Below are positions 1 to 12,357 of a stretch of 64,000 bases of DNA, piece after piece. Position 1 is the first letter of the stretch. Each line of letters opens with the position of its first letter. The translations under genes were made by a program, and so were the position numbers. The notes under the pieces were generated by a model, which saw only the letters and a program-made list of their open reading frames with translations, had not been told where the DNA came from and did not search any database. The stretch is taken from assembly GCA_033002965.1 (NCBI GenBank), contig JAURVB010003208.1, positions 1 through 64,000 on the forward strand. The letters run 5' to 3'. This DNA is from Piper betle. Lineage: Eukaryota; Streptophyta; Magnoliopsida; Piperales; Piperaceae.

Positions 1-1335
1 GTGGTGTTACAAAGGGGGCCCGGTCTCCCACCTTGGTGCTCGGTTAGTAGTTAATTGTGTTATGATTATCAGTATAGTATATACTAGAAGTGTGTATCTC
101 AAATTTTAGCATGTGTGTGCTCTTTGTTGAATATATCCTGATCATGTCATTCATGTCTCAGATGTAATCAATTAGGCCCTATTGGCCATGGACATATTTC
201 CGTTAATCAGATTCTAGCTCATGCATAGTGCTCGACACATTACCGTTAGGTATTCTGGTTCGTGTGCATGATTAGATTTGTGATTATGATTATGCCTTTT
301 TGGCTTTATTGTGATTAGATTGTATGTGAGTGTGTGCAGAAGTTTCTAAGTGCATTTCAGTTTTCCAATGGATAACTATTTTATCCATTCACCAATTTAG
401 TTGTTTCTATATTTAGTTATTTGAGACTTAGTGACACTTATTGCGAATGTACTTTTATTTATATGAGTGGCGGTGGTATTGGGTGGCATAAGTGTACTGA
501 TTGCGTAGAAGGTTGGAGATGTTGGGCTAATTGTTATTGTGTTGTGTGTGTGGTGCATTGATCTTTTTGTTTTGTTTCATTTGTGGATATCTTCCTCCCT
601 TTTTGTTTTGTGGAGGTGACTGATTTTAGATGTGAACTTGTGGGGTCTTAGGCCAATTTCAAAAATACAAACATGGTTGCAATATTGGTATTTTGTTATT
701 CTTAGTTGTGTCTTTCTATTTTGTACATGGAATACTATGGGGCATGCATGTTTAACTTATTTTATGTAAGAATTCTCTAAACCTTGGAAGTCGTGGAACT
801 GAAATGTTAGTTATGCAAGTACCCGGAGAAGAGAAGAAATATAAGTTGGAAGAGTTTATGGGATTAGTTTTGTAGGTTGAAGGACCAGACAAGCCAACCC
901 GCTTAAAGAATGTAAATTTGTTTTATCATTGCTCTATGGAGATGTGAATAAGGTGGAGCACCTCCTGAATGATTTTGTGTGTGAAATGTAAAATTTTGAA
1001 ATGCTCTCCGTGTGATTTTATTAACTATAAATATAAATAGGCTGTGAAAAATTTTCTAATGTCCTACTTATAGGAGACTCTGACAAATTTTCTTCAGGAT
1101 TTTTAGTTTTCTTTGTAACTTTGACAATCCTTTTGCATGAGCCCAACTAATATTGTTGTTGTGTACATTTTGGGTTTTATTTGCATATTAGATTCCCTCA
1201 TGTTTTTATCTTCGGACACCTTGAGTGGTTTAGATCCCCGTGGGTTGGTTTTATATTTTAATAAGTTATGAATTAATTTTCAAAAGTTTATCATTTTGAT
1301 TCAGATCACATCGTGGGCTGAATCAGGATGTTACA
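1..1335 (+). repeat. probable LTR fragment ending in GTTACA
   Basis: Non-coding AT-rich sequence. It ends at 1335 with GGATGTTACA, the same 3' terminus style (..GTGTTACA) as the long LTRs elsewhere in the window. A TATA-like string, CTATAAATATAAATAGG, lies near 1024-1040, about 300 bases before that end, as expected for an LTR promoter. Another GGTGTTACA occurs at the very left edge (3-11), so a second LTR end may abut the window start. No coding domain or target duplication could be found. The LTR call is an inference from the terminus and TATA position only. Confidence 0.35.
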
Positions 1336-2537
1336 TAGGCTTTTGAACATCGATCTTTTAGAAGTCAAAAATTCATGCTTCTTGATAATAAATCAATAAA
1401 TTAATAAATATTTTGAGTGCCTTCATATTTTTCATGTCTAATTGATATCTCCCTGCATTGGGTTTGAAGGAGTTCATCAAGTGTGCAGCTTTTTATCTTT
1501 TCATTTTCTTTTTTTTTGGAAAAATGAATGCCTATATATATTGTAAAATACATTTACACAATCTCTTTCTTACAATTGGAAAAATAGACTTATGTTACAG
1601 AAATTTCCATTAAATTTTGTATAATTTTATTTTATTTCTGTACCTTTATTCCAACAAGTAGGTATTCATATAATTTACATTATACTAAGAATAATACTAA
1701 CTTTACAATGTGAAGTTGTGTTCGTGTATATTAATTTTATATTTTATTTTAACAAATAATAACATAGTGTATTTTGATTTTATTAATGCAACCATGGATA
1801 AATTCAAAATTGCCTGACTGAATAGAAAAGACTAGTAGATGAAAGGCTTTCCACAAAACTCCACGGCTAGACCAACTACCAAGAATAGGTTGTGTTAAAA
1901 AGTTAAGCTATTTTTAACATAATGTTTGATTAATTTATTAATTTATTAGTTTTAAAATTCAAAATGTTATAGATACCGAAATATAACAACTTATAGTTGG
2001 CAACAAGATTTCAAGACGAGCAAAGAGAAAAAAATTGGAAATTTTTGTCCTTGAAAATATATTAAGGTCATAATGAGAAAATTATCGTCTAGTATATTGG
2101 AACGGACCCTGGTAGGTATTAGACGTGATACTAACATAACTATAAGGGGAGACATTACATTCTTGTAACACCTCAAACGAACTAGGTTATTTTATTTAGG
2201 GTTTTATAAATCTTGTCTCTTTGTATTTCATTATTATGGAGTGTATATGTATTTATAACTTTACCTTTCATATTTCTATACAAGAACTTATTATACATCA
2301 CCTTTCATATTCTAATTAAGTTAATATGACCTTTCATTCCCTACCTTTTGTTTTCATGCACCAAACTACAACTATATATGCACATCCTTTCCAACCCAAA
2401 TAGGAGAATTTTTTGAAACCACCACTTTGTTAAGTTTTTTAATGTGGTTGTTACTTTTGAAATTTGTCTGAAATTTACCATTGAAATTGCCTGCAGTGTC
2501 AAGCAGGATATTGAAGTGCATATTTCTTAATATTAAG
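1336..2537. other. AT-rich sequence without recognisable genes
   Basis: Only short chance reading frames are present. A TGTAACACCTC string at 2164 looks like the inverted end of a long LTR (minus orientation), but no matching far end could be identified. Confidence 0.4.
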
Positions 2538-2720
2538 TTGTTATTAGACTTCTGGTTTGATTTAATGGTCATGGGTTATCTTGTTGGCCCATACGCCAGC
2601 TTTATATGTATGCGTATGTGTGTTTCTTGTTATTATTAGATTTCTAGTTTGATTTAGGTGGCCATGAGTTACTAATTGGCTTATGTACCAATACTTATAT
2701 GTATGCATATGTGTATTTTT
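2538..2720. repeat. two tandem copies of a ~90-bp unit
   Basis: The stretches 2538-2626 and 2627-2720 align along their length. Both start with TTGTTATTA, run through GTTTGATTTA and a CATG(G/A)GTTA core, and end in TATGTATGC(G/A)TATGTGT. Divergence of roughly 20-25% indicates an old duplication. Confidence 0.7.
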
Positions 2721-2754
2721 CTATATGATTCTACTAGTAAAGTAAGTTTTGATA

Positions 2755-3420
2755 CAAACATAGTCAACTAGATTCCAGTACATGTTTATGAACTAGATTA
2801 GTACATGTTTATGTTTATATATATGATATAGGTATATTACCATTGACTAGATTCTAGTACATGTTTATAATTATGTATGATGCGAACATGCTACCATCGA
2901 CTAAATTCTGATAATGTATATGGTTATTGTTTACTAGATATTGGTATATTTTTATAGTTATGTATAATGCGAACATATTACCATTGACTAGATTTTGGTA
3001 CATGTGTACATGTGTATGGTTATGCATGATGCAAATATTTTACTCTCAACTAGATTTTGGAGATTCCGATACATGTATATGTTTATGTATGATACATGTA
3101 TCTTATCGTTAACTAGATTCCGACACATGTATATGTTTATGACCTCCGGTACATGTATATATTTATGTATGATATATTCATGTTATTGTCAACTAAATTC
3201 CGATACATGTATATGCTTATGACCTCACGTAATATGCTGTTGAGTTGTCTAGGCTACACATAGTACCATGTATATGCTTATGACCTCACGTAATATGCTG
3301 TTGAGTTGTCTATGCTACACATAGTACCATGTATATGCTTATGACCTCACGTAATATGCTGTTGAGTTGTCTAGGCTACACATAGTACCATTGTGTGTTC
3401 TCGTATAGTATGTATGATTA
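2755..3420. repeat. minisatellite block with a perfect 61-bp array
   Basis: An irregular array is built on the phrase ACTAGATTC..(A/G)TACATGT-TATG-TTATGTATGAT, repeating every 50-85 bases from 2755. It passes into three nearly identical 61-bp units at 3206-3266, 3267-3327 and 3328-3388, which differ by one base (TAGGC versus TATGC). The unit contains ATATGCTTATGACCTCACG. The regular right end looks recently amplified from the older irregular left part. Short reading frames here are repeat artefacts. Confidence 0.85.
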
Positions 3421-3962
3421 TGTATGTATGCATGATTAAATTATATAAAGAAACTTCAATTGAAAATAATTTAAATAATATAAATTTTAATTAAATTTGA
3501 GAAACACTCTTTCATCTCTATGGGCAGGAAGAACAAACAAGAGAACCCACAAAAGATAAATTGGGGACATTCCATATGTTGTATAAGTCATACCACTTGT
3601 TGGGAGTGAAGGGATGAAATGCAAGAAAGTTGTGTGATACATATTTGAAAATTATAGCATAAAGGAAGGACATAACTCAAACAATTATTTAACTAGTGGA
3701 CAACTTAAATAACTTGAGGACTTAGATACAACACCCAAAGAAGGTATTTCTAGACTTAAAGACCATGTATACATTTCACAAACCTTAACTTTCAATATTA
3801 ACTTTATAGATTTCTAAGATTCTCTACTCTTTAAATATCACAAATAATTTAATAAATTAGGCATAATTTTCAACACAGTTTAGCTACTACGAGTGATGAC
3901 ACCACCACAATATTTGAATAATCTTCTCTTAAAGAAGGATGTAACTTGAAGTAATGAGTTCT
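3421..3962. other. AT-rich spacer before the Helitron coding relic
   Basis: No repeat or gene was recognised. It may include the Helitron 5' flank, but no TC-type terminus could be placed with confidence. Confidence 0.35.
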
Positions 3963-5654
3963 TATGGAATTTTAGATCAAATAATTCCTTTTCTTTCACA
4001 TCAATGGGTGGAAAAATTGACCATGAAATGGACAAAGGAAATGACCCTTGTGTTTTTTGACATGGACAAAAAATTCATGGTATAGGTTCAATAATACCTA
4101 GCAATAGTGATACACCACAATTTGCACAATTATATGTCAATGACACAAAAGAAATTGAGAATAGGATTAATGTGATAACATCTACAAATAAAGATATTGG
4201 TCTAAATCTTATCATTGTGTCAAATTTGTTTGAAATAAATAATAATGTTTTAGTACGAGCATGTGGAATGACAAGGTATCGATACATGGAAGAAACTACA
4301 TGTCAATTGTTACTCAAATTGGTGAATGCTTGTTCAAGAGGTGGACATGCTTATAACCTTCCCACTTGTAATGAAATTACTCCATTGTTAAATAGTGATT
4401 TTAACATTGCATTTTCACGTAGGCATAATTATAGAGTACGAGCTAGATGATTATAAAGAATAATGATACATGGCTTTGTAAAATCTTTTGGTATTCCCTT
4501 ATAGAAAGGATGACTATGATTGCAATATTAAATTCTGAACAAATAATGAAAGTGGTATAGTCAATACTATCCATAGAGACTTATGTAAAGATTGAAAGAA
4601 AATAATCACATTTTAAGGAGTAAAAAAATTGTGGAAAAATGTGTAGTGGATGCACATATCTTAATTGACAATCAAAGAGTGGCTTTCATCGCTCACGCAA
4701 CCAATCAACTCTAAGGAGTGAGTTATAAAAAGGTTAAAAGATGCAATTGATCAATGTGATACAAGGTAGATCAAGTTAGACAGCAGATTATTCTTCCACC
4801 TTCATATGCTGGCGGTCCAAGATTTAAAATATAAAATTATCAAGATGCAATGATTATTTATCGAGAAAAAGGATATCTTGATTTACTTAACATTTAATTA
4901 ATGCAAAGTGGCCTTAGTTAGCAAACTATCAAGAAATGATAGATATGCATGATTCTATACATAGAAAGACCTGATGCTAATGTGAGAGTGTTCTCATTGT
5001 GATTAATTTTTTTGAAAGTCAACACATAAGAAAATTTCTGGTCTGGTCACATCATGTAAATTTATTTTATTTTTTTTGAAATATTATGTTCCAAAATTGT
5101 TTATGCCAACATTTGATTTTTCTTTATGTTATTTTAGATGTCTACACAATTGGAATTTAGAAACGTGGATTAGTCCATGCCCATATCCTCTTATTCTTCA
5201 TCCATAGGATAAGAATGCAAGTCCCTCAAGAATTGACGAATAAATATCAGCTGAGATTCCAAATAAAGAAGACCCATTGGGATACAAAGATGTTTTAGAA
5301 TTTATGTTGCACCGTTATTCAACAAATTAAATGAAGCCTCAATTTGTATATATTAAGGAATTTGCTCAAAAAGTTATCCTAAAAAATTTTGTAAGGAAAA
5401 AGCATTGATGAAGACGGATTCCCCATTTACAAAAGAAGAAAAAAATGGCCAAATTATTGAATATAAAGTACATGTGCTTGGCATTCGACATGTTGTGCTT
5501 TATAACCAGAATTTGTTGGTTAAACATGAAGCATACACCAATGTTGAATGGTGTTATAAGGCAAGGTCCATGAAGTATTAGTTCAAGTATATTTACAAAG
5601 AAGCCTGATAAAAATAAAGTTTGCATTGAAAGTGTTCAGAGTGAATCGACAATT

Positions 5655-6985
5655 GATAGGGGTAGAAATATAGTAAGAACTTGATAAATCAAAAAAATAT
5701 TGACGATAATGTTAATACAATGATACAAGGGAGATCTTCATAAAATATATATTGAACACAATAACACACTCTAGTATATTCACTAGGGAACTCAACTTAG
5801 TCTCAATTTAACATGAAAACACAAACACCTATTTATAAACTTTGAGAACTCATTTTATATTCTTCTACATTCATAAGTCTACATCTATAATCAATGCTGT
5901 CTCTTTATATTCTATTCAATTCTTCACATACCAAAACCATTCTAATAACTAATTAAGCTTAATTTTCAATGTCTTCCCCTTAATTTGATATTATAATTAG
6001 GCTTACTTTTCAATGTCCTCTTTTAAGTCTGATTTGCTTCATTATTGTATTCATGTTCTCTATTTTATCTGAATAGACTCCATCATCGATGTCCTCTTTT
6101 CTTCCTTCATTATTGCCTTTATCTTGATCCTTTCATCATCCTCCTTTGATAGCTTGTCAACTTCAAGTGTTTTGGCCCACTTCTTTCTTCCCCCTTCACA
6201 ATGTTTGCTTCGATGTACATATTCATTTTTTCCTCCCAAAACATTATCATCTATTTCATGGATAAATGACAAAGAGCATTTTTGGACATCTCTTCTAACT
6301 CGTATATTCTTCAACATATTTTTATCTATCTCTTAATAGATGCTAAAGAGAGCTTTCTTGTCTCTTTTTAAGGCAAACTCACAACATCTCCCTCTCCTAG
6401 GTCAATCAACATTCCCACACCTCTTTGGCCCTTTTGAACATTTTTCCACAATGTAATATCCCTCAATGGATTGAAAGAGATTTCCTATGCTCTCTTCAAG
6501 TCGCTCAAAATTACCTTCTTCAATATGGCTTCATCCTCAGGATTAATGTAACTATATTTGGAGTTGCATCCAATCACAATTCTGAAGCTTGAGATCAACC
6601 ATAGATCCTTTTTGGATTGGAACCTATCGTTCGATACCACTTGGTGAGTGGATATGATATTATGATAATATGATATAAAAAAGAGTTTGACAGTAACAAA
6701 ATATAACGATGAAGACAACATGACTCTTATATTTAATAAAGATCTTCATCAAATATAATTAAGCATAATTAAACACTAGTGAATTTACTAGGGAACTCAA
6801 CTTGTAACTCTCAATTCAATATGAAAACCCAAATAACTATATATAGACTTTGAGAACTTATTCTACATTCTTCCACATTTATAGGTCCCCATCCACATTC
6901 ATTGTTGACTCTTTATATTCTATTCAACTCTACACTCATGAAGAAGATTCTAATAACTGAGTAAGCTTAATTTTTAACAGATACA
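5655..6985 (-). mobile_element. small LTR element (TRIM-like) inside the Helitron Rep
   Basis: Two direct copies of a ~270-340 bp LTR flank a ~650-bp interior: about 5655-5985 and 6640-6984. Shared phrases include CACTAGGGAACTCAACTT, ACTTTGAGAACT and AATTAAGCTTAATTTT-type ends. A reversed Met-tRNA primer site (GATACCACTT, near 6634) lies just left of the right copy, so the element reads on the minus strand and the right copy is its 5' LTR. The interior has only an 85-residue charged frame (6060-6317) with no recognised domain. The flanking Helitron text AGAGTGAATC occurs on both sides (about 5639 and 6991), so the target duplication is longer than the usual 5 bp or was later altered. Boundaries are approximate. 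Confidence 0.65.
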
Positions 6986-8263
6986 GAGTGAATCAATAAT
7001 AGATGAAATTCTGCAATATTTAGACTGCAGATATATTTCAAAATGTGAAAGCTGTTGGAGAATTTTCACATACCTTATTCTTGATAGTAGTCCAGCTGTG
7101 ACGAGGCTAAGTTTCCATTTACCAAATGAGCGTAGTGTTAATTTTTCAGACACATCAGACCTGCTAAATGTTGTTGGTCAAAGTAGAGCTCAGGAAACAA
7201 TGTTCACAGAATGACTTAAAAAATGTAGAGGATGAAAATGCTATGAAATGCAAATTTTCCAAAGTAATGGATTTGGAACAACCACCAAATAAAATAGACA
7301 ATTAAAAAGGGAGTCAGGAACAAAATTTGCTTATATATATATATTTCACTCTACAAGTGTTGAAAGATATTATCTATGAATATGATTAAATGTTCTCCTT
7401 AATCAAATTACAAGTTATGAAGACATTAGAACGGTAAATGATATTGCTTACCCAACATTTTTAGAAGCATGTTATCCATTGGAATTACTAAATGATGAAA
7501 AAGAATGGAATGATTGTATTGTAGAAGCTTTAGGCTGGACAACCAGCAGTCAATTGTGTTGATTGTTTGCTTCAATACTGTTATACTGTCCAGAATTAAA
7601 GCCAGGAGTTTCGTGGAATAAAAATTGGGAGCAGCGGTTGTGTGAAGACATACAATACATGCAACGTCGATTGGCTAAATGTCAAAATATGGATCTCACA
7701 GATGAGCATAAAAAGGACTTTGCATTACTTGATATTTAACAAATACTAAAAAGGGTAGGGAAGTCATTGACACATTTCTCAGATGTCGAGTAGATAGCAA
7801 TTTATTGCAAACGATGAGTAATACTTTGATAATGTAAGAAATGAGTAATGACAATTTGCCCTCTGAAAATGAAATAACAGCCATGATTGCAAGACTTACA
7901 GATGAACAACACAGTCTATTCTCCCAAGTATTACAATCTATTGAATATAATAATGGAAAGTTGTTTCTCGTGGAAGGGCATGGAGGTATTGGTAAAACAT
8001 TGTTGTTGAATTTAATTATATCGCATCTTAGGCTGAATGGAAAAGTTGTTTTGGCAGTTGCATCAACTGGAATAGCTGCTTTGCTAATGCCAAATGGTTG
8101 AACAACCCATTCAAGATTCCACATTCCTTTGAATCCCTCATCTATTTCAATATGTATCATACACCTACGCGCTCTCAAGTAGCTGATTTACTAAAGAAAA
8201 CATCTTTGATTATTTGGGATGAGGCACCTATGACTCAAATTGCTTAGAAGCAGTTGATAAGAG

Positions 8264-9039
8264 TGTTGGGCCCTTTCGGCCCCCACCCAAGTTTGGGCCC
8301 TTTCGGCCCCCACCCAAGTTTGGGCCCTTTGGGCCCCCACCCAAGCTCTGAAATCACTGTTAGGCCTGAAGGCACCTATGCTCATACAAATTACTTATAA
8401 GTAGTTGATAAGAGTTGGGCCCTTGCCCCTACCCAAGTTTTGAAATTACTGTTGGGCATTTCGGGCCCCCAAAAAGGGATTTTAAACAATCAAAAGAAAT
8501 TCGTAATAGGTGTCACGGCTTCTCTTAATCTAAAAGTTAGTTAAAGGAATAAGACTTTTTCATTAACCTATATACAAGTCACCAACAACTCTTACGACTG
8601 ATATAAAATAAACCTAACAACTCCCCTTCACACATTGGGTGTGGCCTGAAACCATTATTGTCTGACACACTCCCCTTAAATCAGACGGCATCTACCTGGC
8701 AAACTCCTTATTAAATCATCAGGATATTATCAGGTGGAACTTATGAAGAAACAACAACTATCTGCATTGGAACCTATGAAAAAATAGCAACAATCTGTAT
8801 AGACAAACCCGGCTCGAACTTAGCTCTGATACCACTTATTAGGCCTTTTCGACCCTCACCCAAACTCCGAAACCACTGTTGGACCCTTCGGGCCCCAAAA
8901 AGGGATTTTAAATAACCAAAGGAAATTCGTAATAAATGTCATGAGCTTTTCTTAATCCAAAAGCTAGCTCAATAAATAAGACTTTTTCATTAACCTTTAC
9001 CAATAACCTCTATGACTGATGTGGGATAAATCTGAAACA
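8264..9039 (-). mobile_element. TRIM-like element with reversed Met-tRNA primer site
   Basis: Two ~205-bp LTR copies (about 8415-8619 and 8837-9039) share the CCAAAAAGGGATTTTAAA core, AAGGAAATTCGTAAT-type text and the AATAAGACTTTTTCATTAAC end. They flank a ~217-bp interior without coding capacity. GCTCTGATACCACTT at 8823-8837 is the reverse complement of the initiator-Met primer site (TGGTATCAGAGC) and abuts the right copy, so the element is oriented on the minus strand. An additional partial LTR start (8264-8368), and a second copy at 8369-8414 of the host text found at 8220-8263, show a local rearrangement on the left side. It interrupts the Helitron helicase just after Walker B. No clean target duplication is visible. 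Confidence 0.75.
8267..8347. repeat. three tandem 27-bp GGGCCC-rich units
   Basis: Units start at 8267, 8294 and 8321 and are nearly identical (TGGGCCCTTTCGGCCCCCAC + CCAAGTT). They copy the first bases of the neighbouring small LTR, so this is a local amplification of an LTR end. Confidence 0.85.
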
Positions 9040-10127
9040 TCAAAATGTATATGATGACATGAGTGTTTGGTGGAATGGCACTCCTACTAGGAGGTGACTT
9101 CTAGCAAACATTGCTTATAGTTGAAAGAGCAGAAAAAAATGATACTCTTGACGCATGTATCAAATGTTCCTATTTGTGGAACCATGTTCATGTGCTGAAA
9201 CTCGCAGCAAATATAATTTTAAAAAGAACAAATATGGAACCAATGAATCTACAAATTTTGAAGATTGGTGAAGGAAGTGGCTAGGTTGATGAAGGATAGA
9301 TATTCCAACAAACATGAGAATTATAGGTGTTATAGATCCAATGAAACAAATTATGGAGGTTGTTTTACCAAATTTAAGGCAAAATACAAGGATGAAAATT
9401 ATCATAAACAGACAGCGATACGTGTTGTAGCAACTGACACAGTAAATCAATGATTATATAACAAACCAAATTGAAGTAGTGGAATACAGAGCAAGGTTCG
9501 ACAATACCTACCGAAGAACACATATTGTACTGAATTGACAATTCCTGGAATCCCAAATCACAAATTAAAGTTAAAAACATGATTACTAGTAACGTTGCTC
9601 AGGAAAATGGATCAATCAGTAGGTTTATGCAAATGAACCAAATTGTCGATAACAAAACTTGGTAAATGGCTTTTGCAAGCAAGAATTTTGACAGGGACTA
9701 ATACAAGACATGAAGTAATCATTTCAAGAATTGTTTTCATTCCTAATCAACCCAACTGGTCATTTACTCTACGAAGAAAACAATTCCCTAAAAGTGTGTG
9801 CTTTGCAATGACGTTGAATCACGTTGGAATATATTTGACAAAGCAAGTACTCCCACACGCCCAATTATATGCTACTATATCAAGAGTCACTTCTCCAGAA
9901 GGATCGAGAATATTAATCCCACCCAAAGATGGAAATCACAAGCCTCCAAGGAAAAAAATGTTGTTGATGCTTAAGGTAAAACAAGGAGCACGCCCACACA
10001 TTGCTCGGGGTTTAGTTAAATTTATTAGTTTTAGAATTTCAATTTTTAATAAATATATGAATAATTTTTTAAAACAATGATTATATATAGTACTTTTCTA
10101 TATTTTAAGAAAAATTGATTATTTTAA

Positions 10128-12285
10128 TATTTACACATATTTAAACTTATCTGGATGAGTTCTGATAAATTCTTCCAAAAAGATCTTTGCTATTCCAAAT
10201 TTATTAGAGGATATTTGTGCGGAAATTACTAGAGGATATTTCACGCCAGCAAAGATAGAGCAGGACTTTTCTATAATAAATCAAGCATAATTGTTTAAGG
10301 AGGGGGAAGAAAATTTTATAACTAGTAGGTTGACGTAAACAAGAAAACGTCCGATTGGGAGATAACCTGCTCGCCATGGCCAGAGTCTTTGTCACCTCAC
10401 AGCGTTGTCGAGTACAGTGATGTAACTGCTATTTGGAGCGCTCGCCACCAATTCGTGAAGCCCCCCCCCTCCGCACGCACTTTGTTGTTCAGTCACCGGA
10501 GGTGCAGACGCCCTCTATTTTGCTGCCCAGATCCCCACCTTGGTCTTGCTACACCAGGTGGAACAGGGGAGTTCGTGCTGCTGCATCGACGGAGCTCTGC
10601 AGCTCGGGTTCCTTGCTGCTGCCTCGGAGCTTTGCCAAGGAACTACTTGAAATCCTTTCACAGTGGAAGTGCCCGAGCATGGCCGTGGGCGTGGGCGTGC
10701 CCACCACCAGTATTCTCTGTTCGCAGCCAAAGTTGGAGCCAACTCGTGCTTAAGAGAAAAGTTCGGGTCTTCCTGCCAAGAAGCCGCCGGATTGGAAGAA
10801 GAAGCCACTGCTGCCACCTTGCCGGAGTTGTCGCCAATGCCTAAAGATCACCATGTTGCTGCAATCGACCTATCCGAACGGTGAGTTTTTTTCTCTTTGG
10901 CAGGAAAAAATAGAGGAGATTGAAGCAGAATACTGCCATGGAGAGTTGATTTCACAGCTGTTTTCTGACCAACGCCGGCCATTCCCAACCCGTCTTGGTG
11001 TCCAAAGTGAAGCTGATGAAGTGATCTTCAATTTTGGGTGGAGTCCAACCGGAGTTTGTCATCATTGTTGCTGGAATTTCGAGAGGAAATTGCTGATCGG
11101 AGAAAGGCAAGAACGGAGAGTCCCCTGTCGTTGCTCTGTTTTGAGCCAAGCCAAGGAGAAGTGTTGAAGACGGAATTTTCTTGTCTTGATCCAGGAGTGG
11201 GGAACTTGTTATCTTGGATGCACTCTGTAAGCCTTGCCTCATCAAAAGTTCATGCCTTTTTGGATGGTCGACTAACTACTGTCGTCGCCTGAAAGTTTAT
11301 TGTCAAACCTCTCTTCAGAAATCATTGGAGCCGAGAGGAGGAAGTCGCTGCTTTCCCCGATTTGTTATTGCTTTCTTGTCGTGGCCTCCAGATTGCCTCA
11401 ACCCAACGATCAATTGCTTCTGCGAAGCTTACCTCACCGTCGCGTTCTTGCCAAAGTCTGCCTCCACCGAAGGAAGGGGGAGCATTACTAAAGGAAGGGA
11501 GAAAACAGAGGAAGTGAAGCCGGTGAAGTAATATTTGGATTTAACCGGAGTTTATTCACTATCTTCCAATCATTGCCTCGTGTTAGATTAGACGTCGATC
11601 AGTCGCCGTATTTCCGTTGTCATCGCTGAAGAAGAGACCCTCTCGTTGGCGTTGTTGTTGTCAACAAAGAGAGGAAAGAAAAAGATGTTGGGATAATAAA
11701 TGAATCTTTATATCCATTTACCTGTGAATTGACTGATTAACTTGTTTAGCTTGATCGTGTCTACATTTATTTGCCTACTCTTAATTAGTTTGATTTAAAG
11801 GCTAGACCAACCTGGATTGGAGTTGTTCTGTACCGGCCCATATTTGACTCGGAATTTATCTCATTACTTCTTGATGCTCCGATTTGTGTATAACTTGGTA
11901 CCCAGCTATTTTCCGCATTCCAAAGTCAACAGTGAAGTTTATTTCATCATTTGAGTACAAAGAGATCAAATTTGAGGTCTTTTCAACGAATAAATTATAT
12001 GTGAAGTGAAAAAGTTAAAGGGGCCGAAATTTCACTAAGATTTTTGAGTTGTAAAGGAATTAAAAATTAGTGGATTGTGAGTATCAATTTCACTGTACAT
12101 TGACTTAAGGATTCAAATTGAACCGTAGGGAACCACGTAAAATTTCTTGTGTTATTTTATGCTTGTAACATTTTATTTTTATTGCACTATTTCTTTGCGC
12201 GGAAAATGTGCCTCGGTACCACTGAACCCTCGAACCTAGATCGAAAGACGTGATTTATGGGGATGAACAATCCCGTGTCCAAACA
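10128..12285 (+). repeat. 5' LTR of the Tat-like element
   Basis: It is homologous along its length to 21887-24963: both share ACATATTTAAACTTATC, AGAGGATATTTGTG, the GC-rich middle, CTTTGCGCG and an ..ACA end. A TATA-like TATAATAAA lies at 10272-10280. The original TG start has become TA. The GC-rich centre (about 10430-11520) yields many long chance frames on both strands. These are not genes, because the same text recurs in the 3' LTR. Confidence 0.9.
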
Positions 12286-12291
12286 TATTTT

Positions 12292-12310
12292 TGGTGACTC
12301 CACTTAGGAC
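12292..12310 (+). promoter_or_regulatory. primer binding site
   Basis: TGGTGACTCCACTTAGGAC lies 6 bases after the LTR end. It resembles the TGGCGACTC-type primer sites of Ogre/Tat elements (tRNA-Arg primed in legume Ogre, from established knowledge), with substitutions. Confidence 0.65.
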
Positions 12311-12357
12311 TATCGAGAGGTAGCAGTGTAGTTTAAAGAGATAGTGTGTATGAAAAG

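Larger units (their letters stand above)
3963..10080 (+). pseudogene. Helitron Rep/helicase, decayed, with two nested insertions
   Basis: This is the relic of the rolling-circle transposase of a plant Helitron. Pieces occur in the right order on the + strand. The pre-Rep segment (SFTSMGGKIDHEMDKG near 3990; IGSIIPSNSDTPQFAQLYV near 4085) leads into RYMEETTCQL and YNLPTCNE. Then come ILPPSYAGGP (near 4790), the HUH motif HAH (codons 5176-5184), a Y-x3-KY pair of candidate catalytic tyrosines (5576-5590, with a stop between them), and YLDCRYISKCE (7020). The PIF1 helicase follows: Walker A EGHGGIGKT (7973-7999), Walker B DEAP (8218-8229), FGGMALLLGGDF, IPGIPNHKLKLK and SRVTS. Many stops and frameshifts show it is dead. 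In the last part, the helicase segment between CFAMT and HVGIYL is missing the usual NKSQGQTL stretch. Termini were not found. Confidence 0.9.

Noticed and set aside
6060..6317. Lysine/glutamate-rich 85-residue frame as a gene
   Set aside because: It is in the interior of a small LTR element, with no start context or domain; possibly a gag remnant but unsupported.
10389..11531. Several 70-150 residue frames on both strands
   Set aside because: They overlap in all frames, lie in the GC-rich part of the Tat-like 5' LTR, and recur in shifted form in the 3' LTR at 22243-23421.
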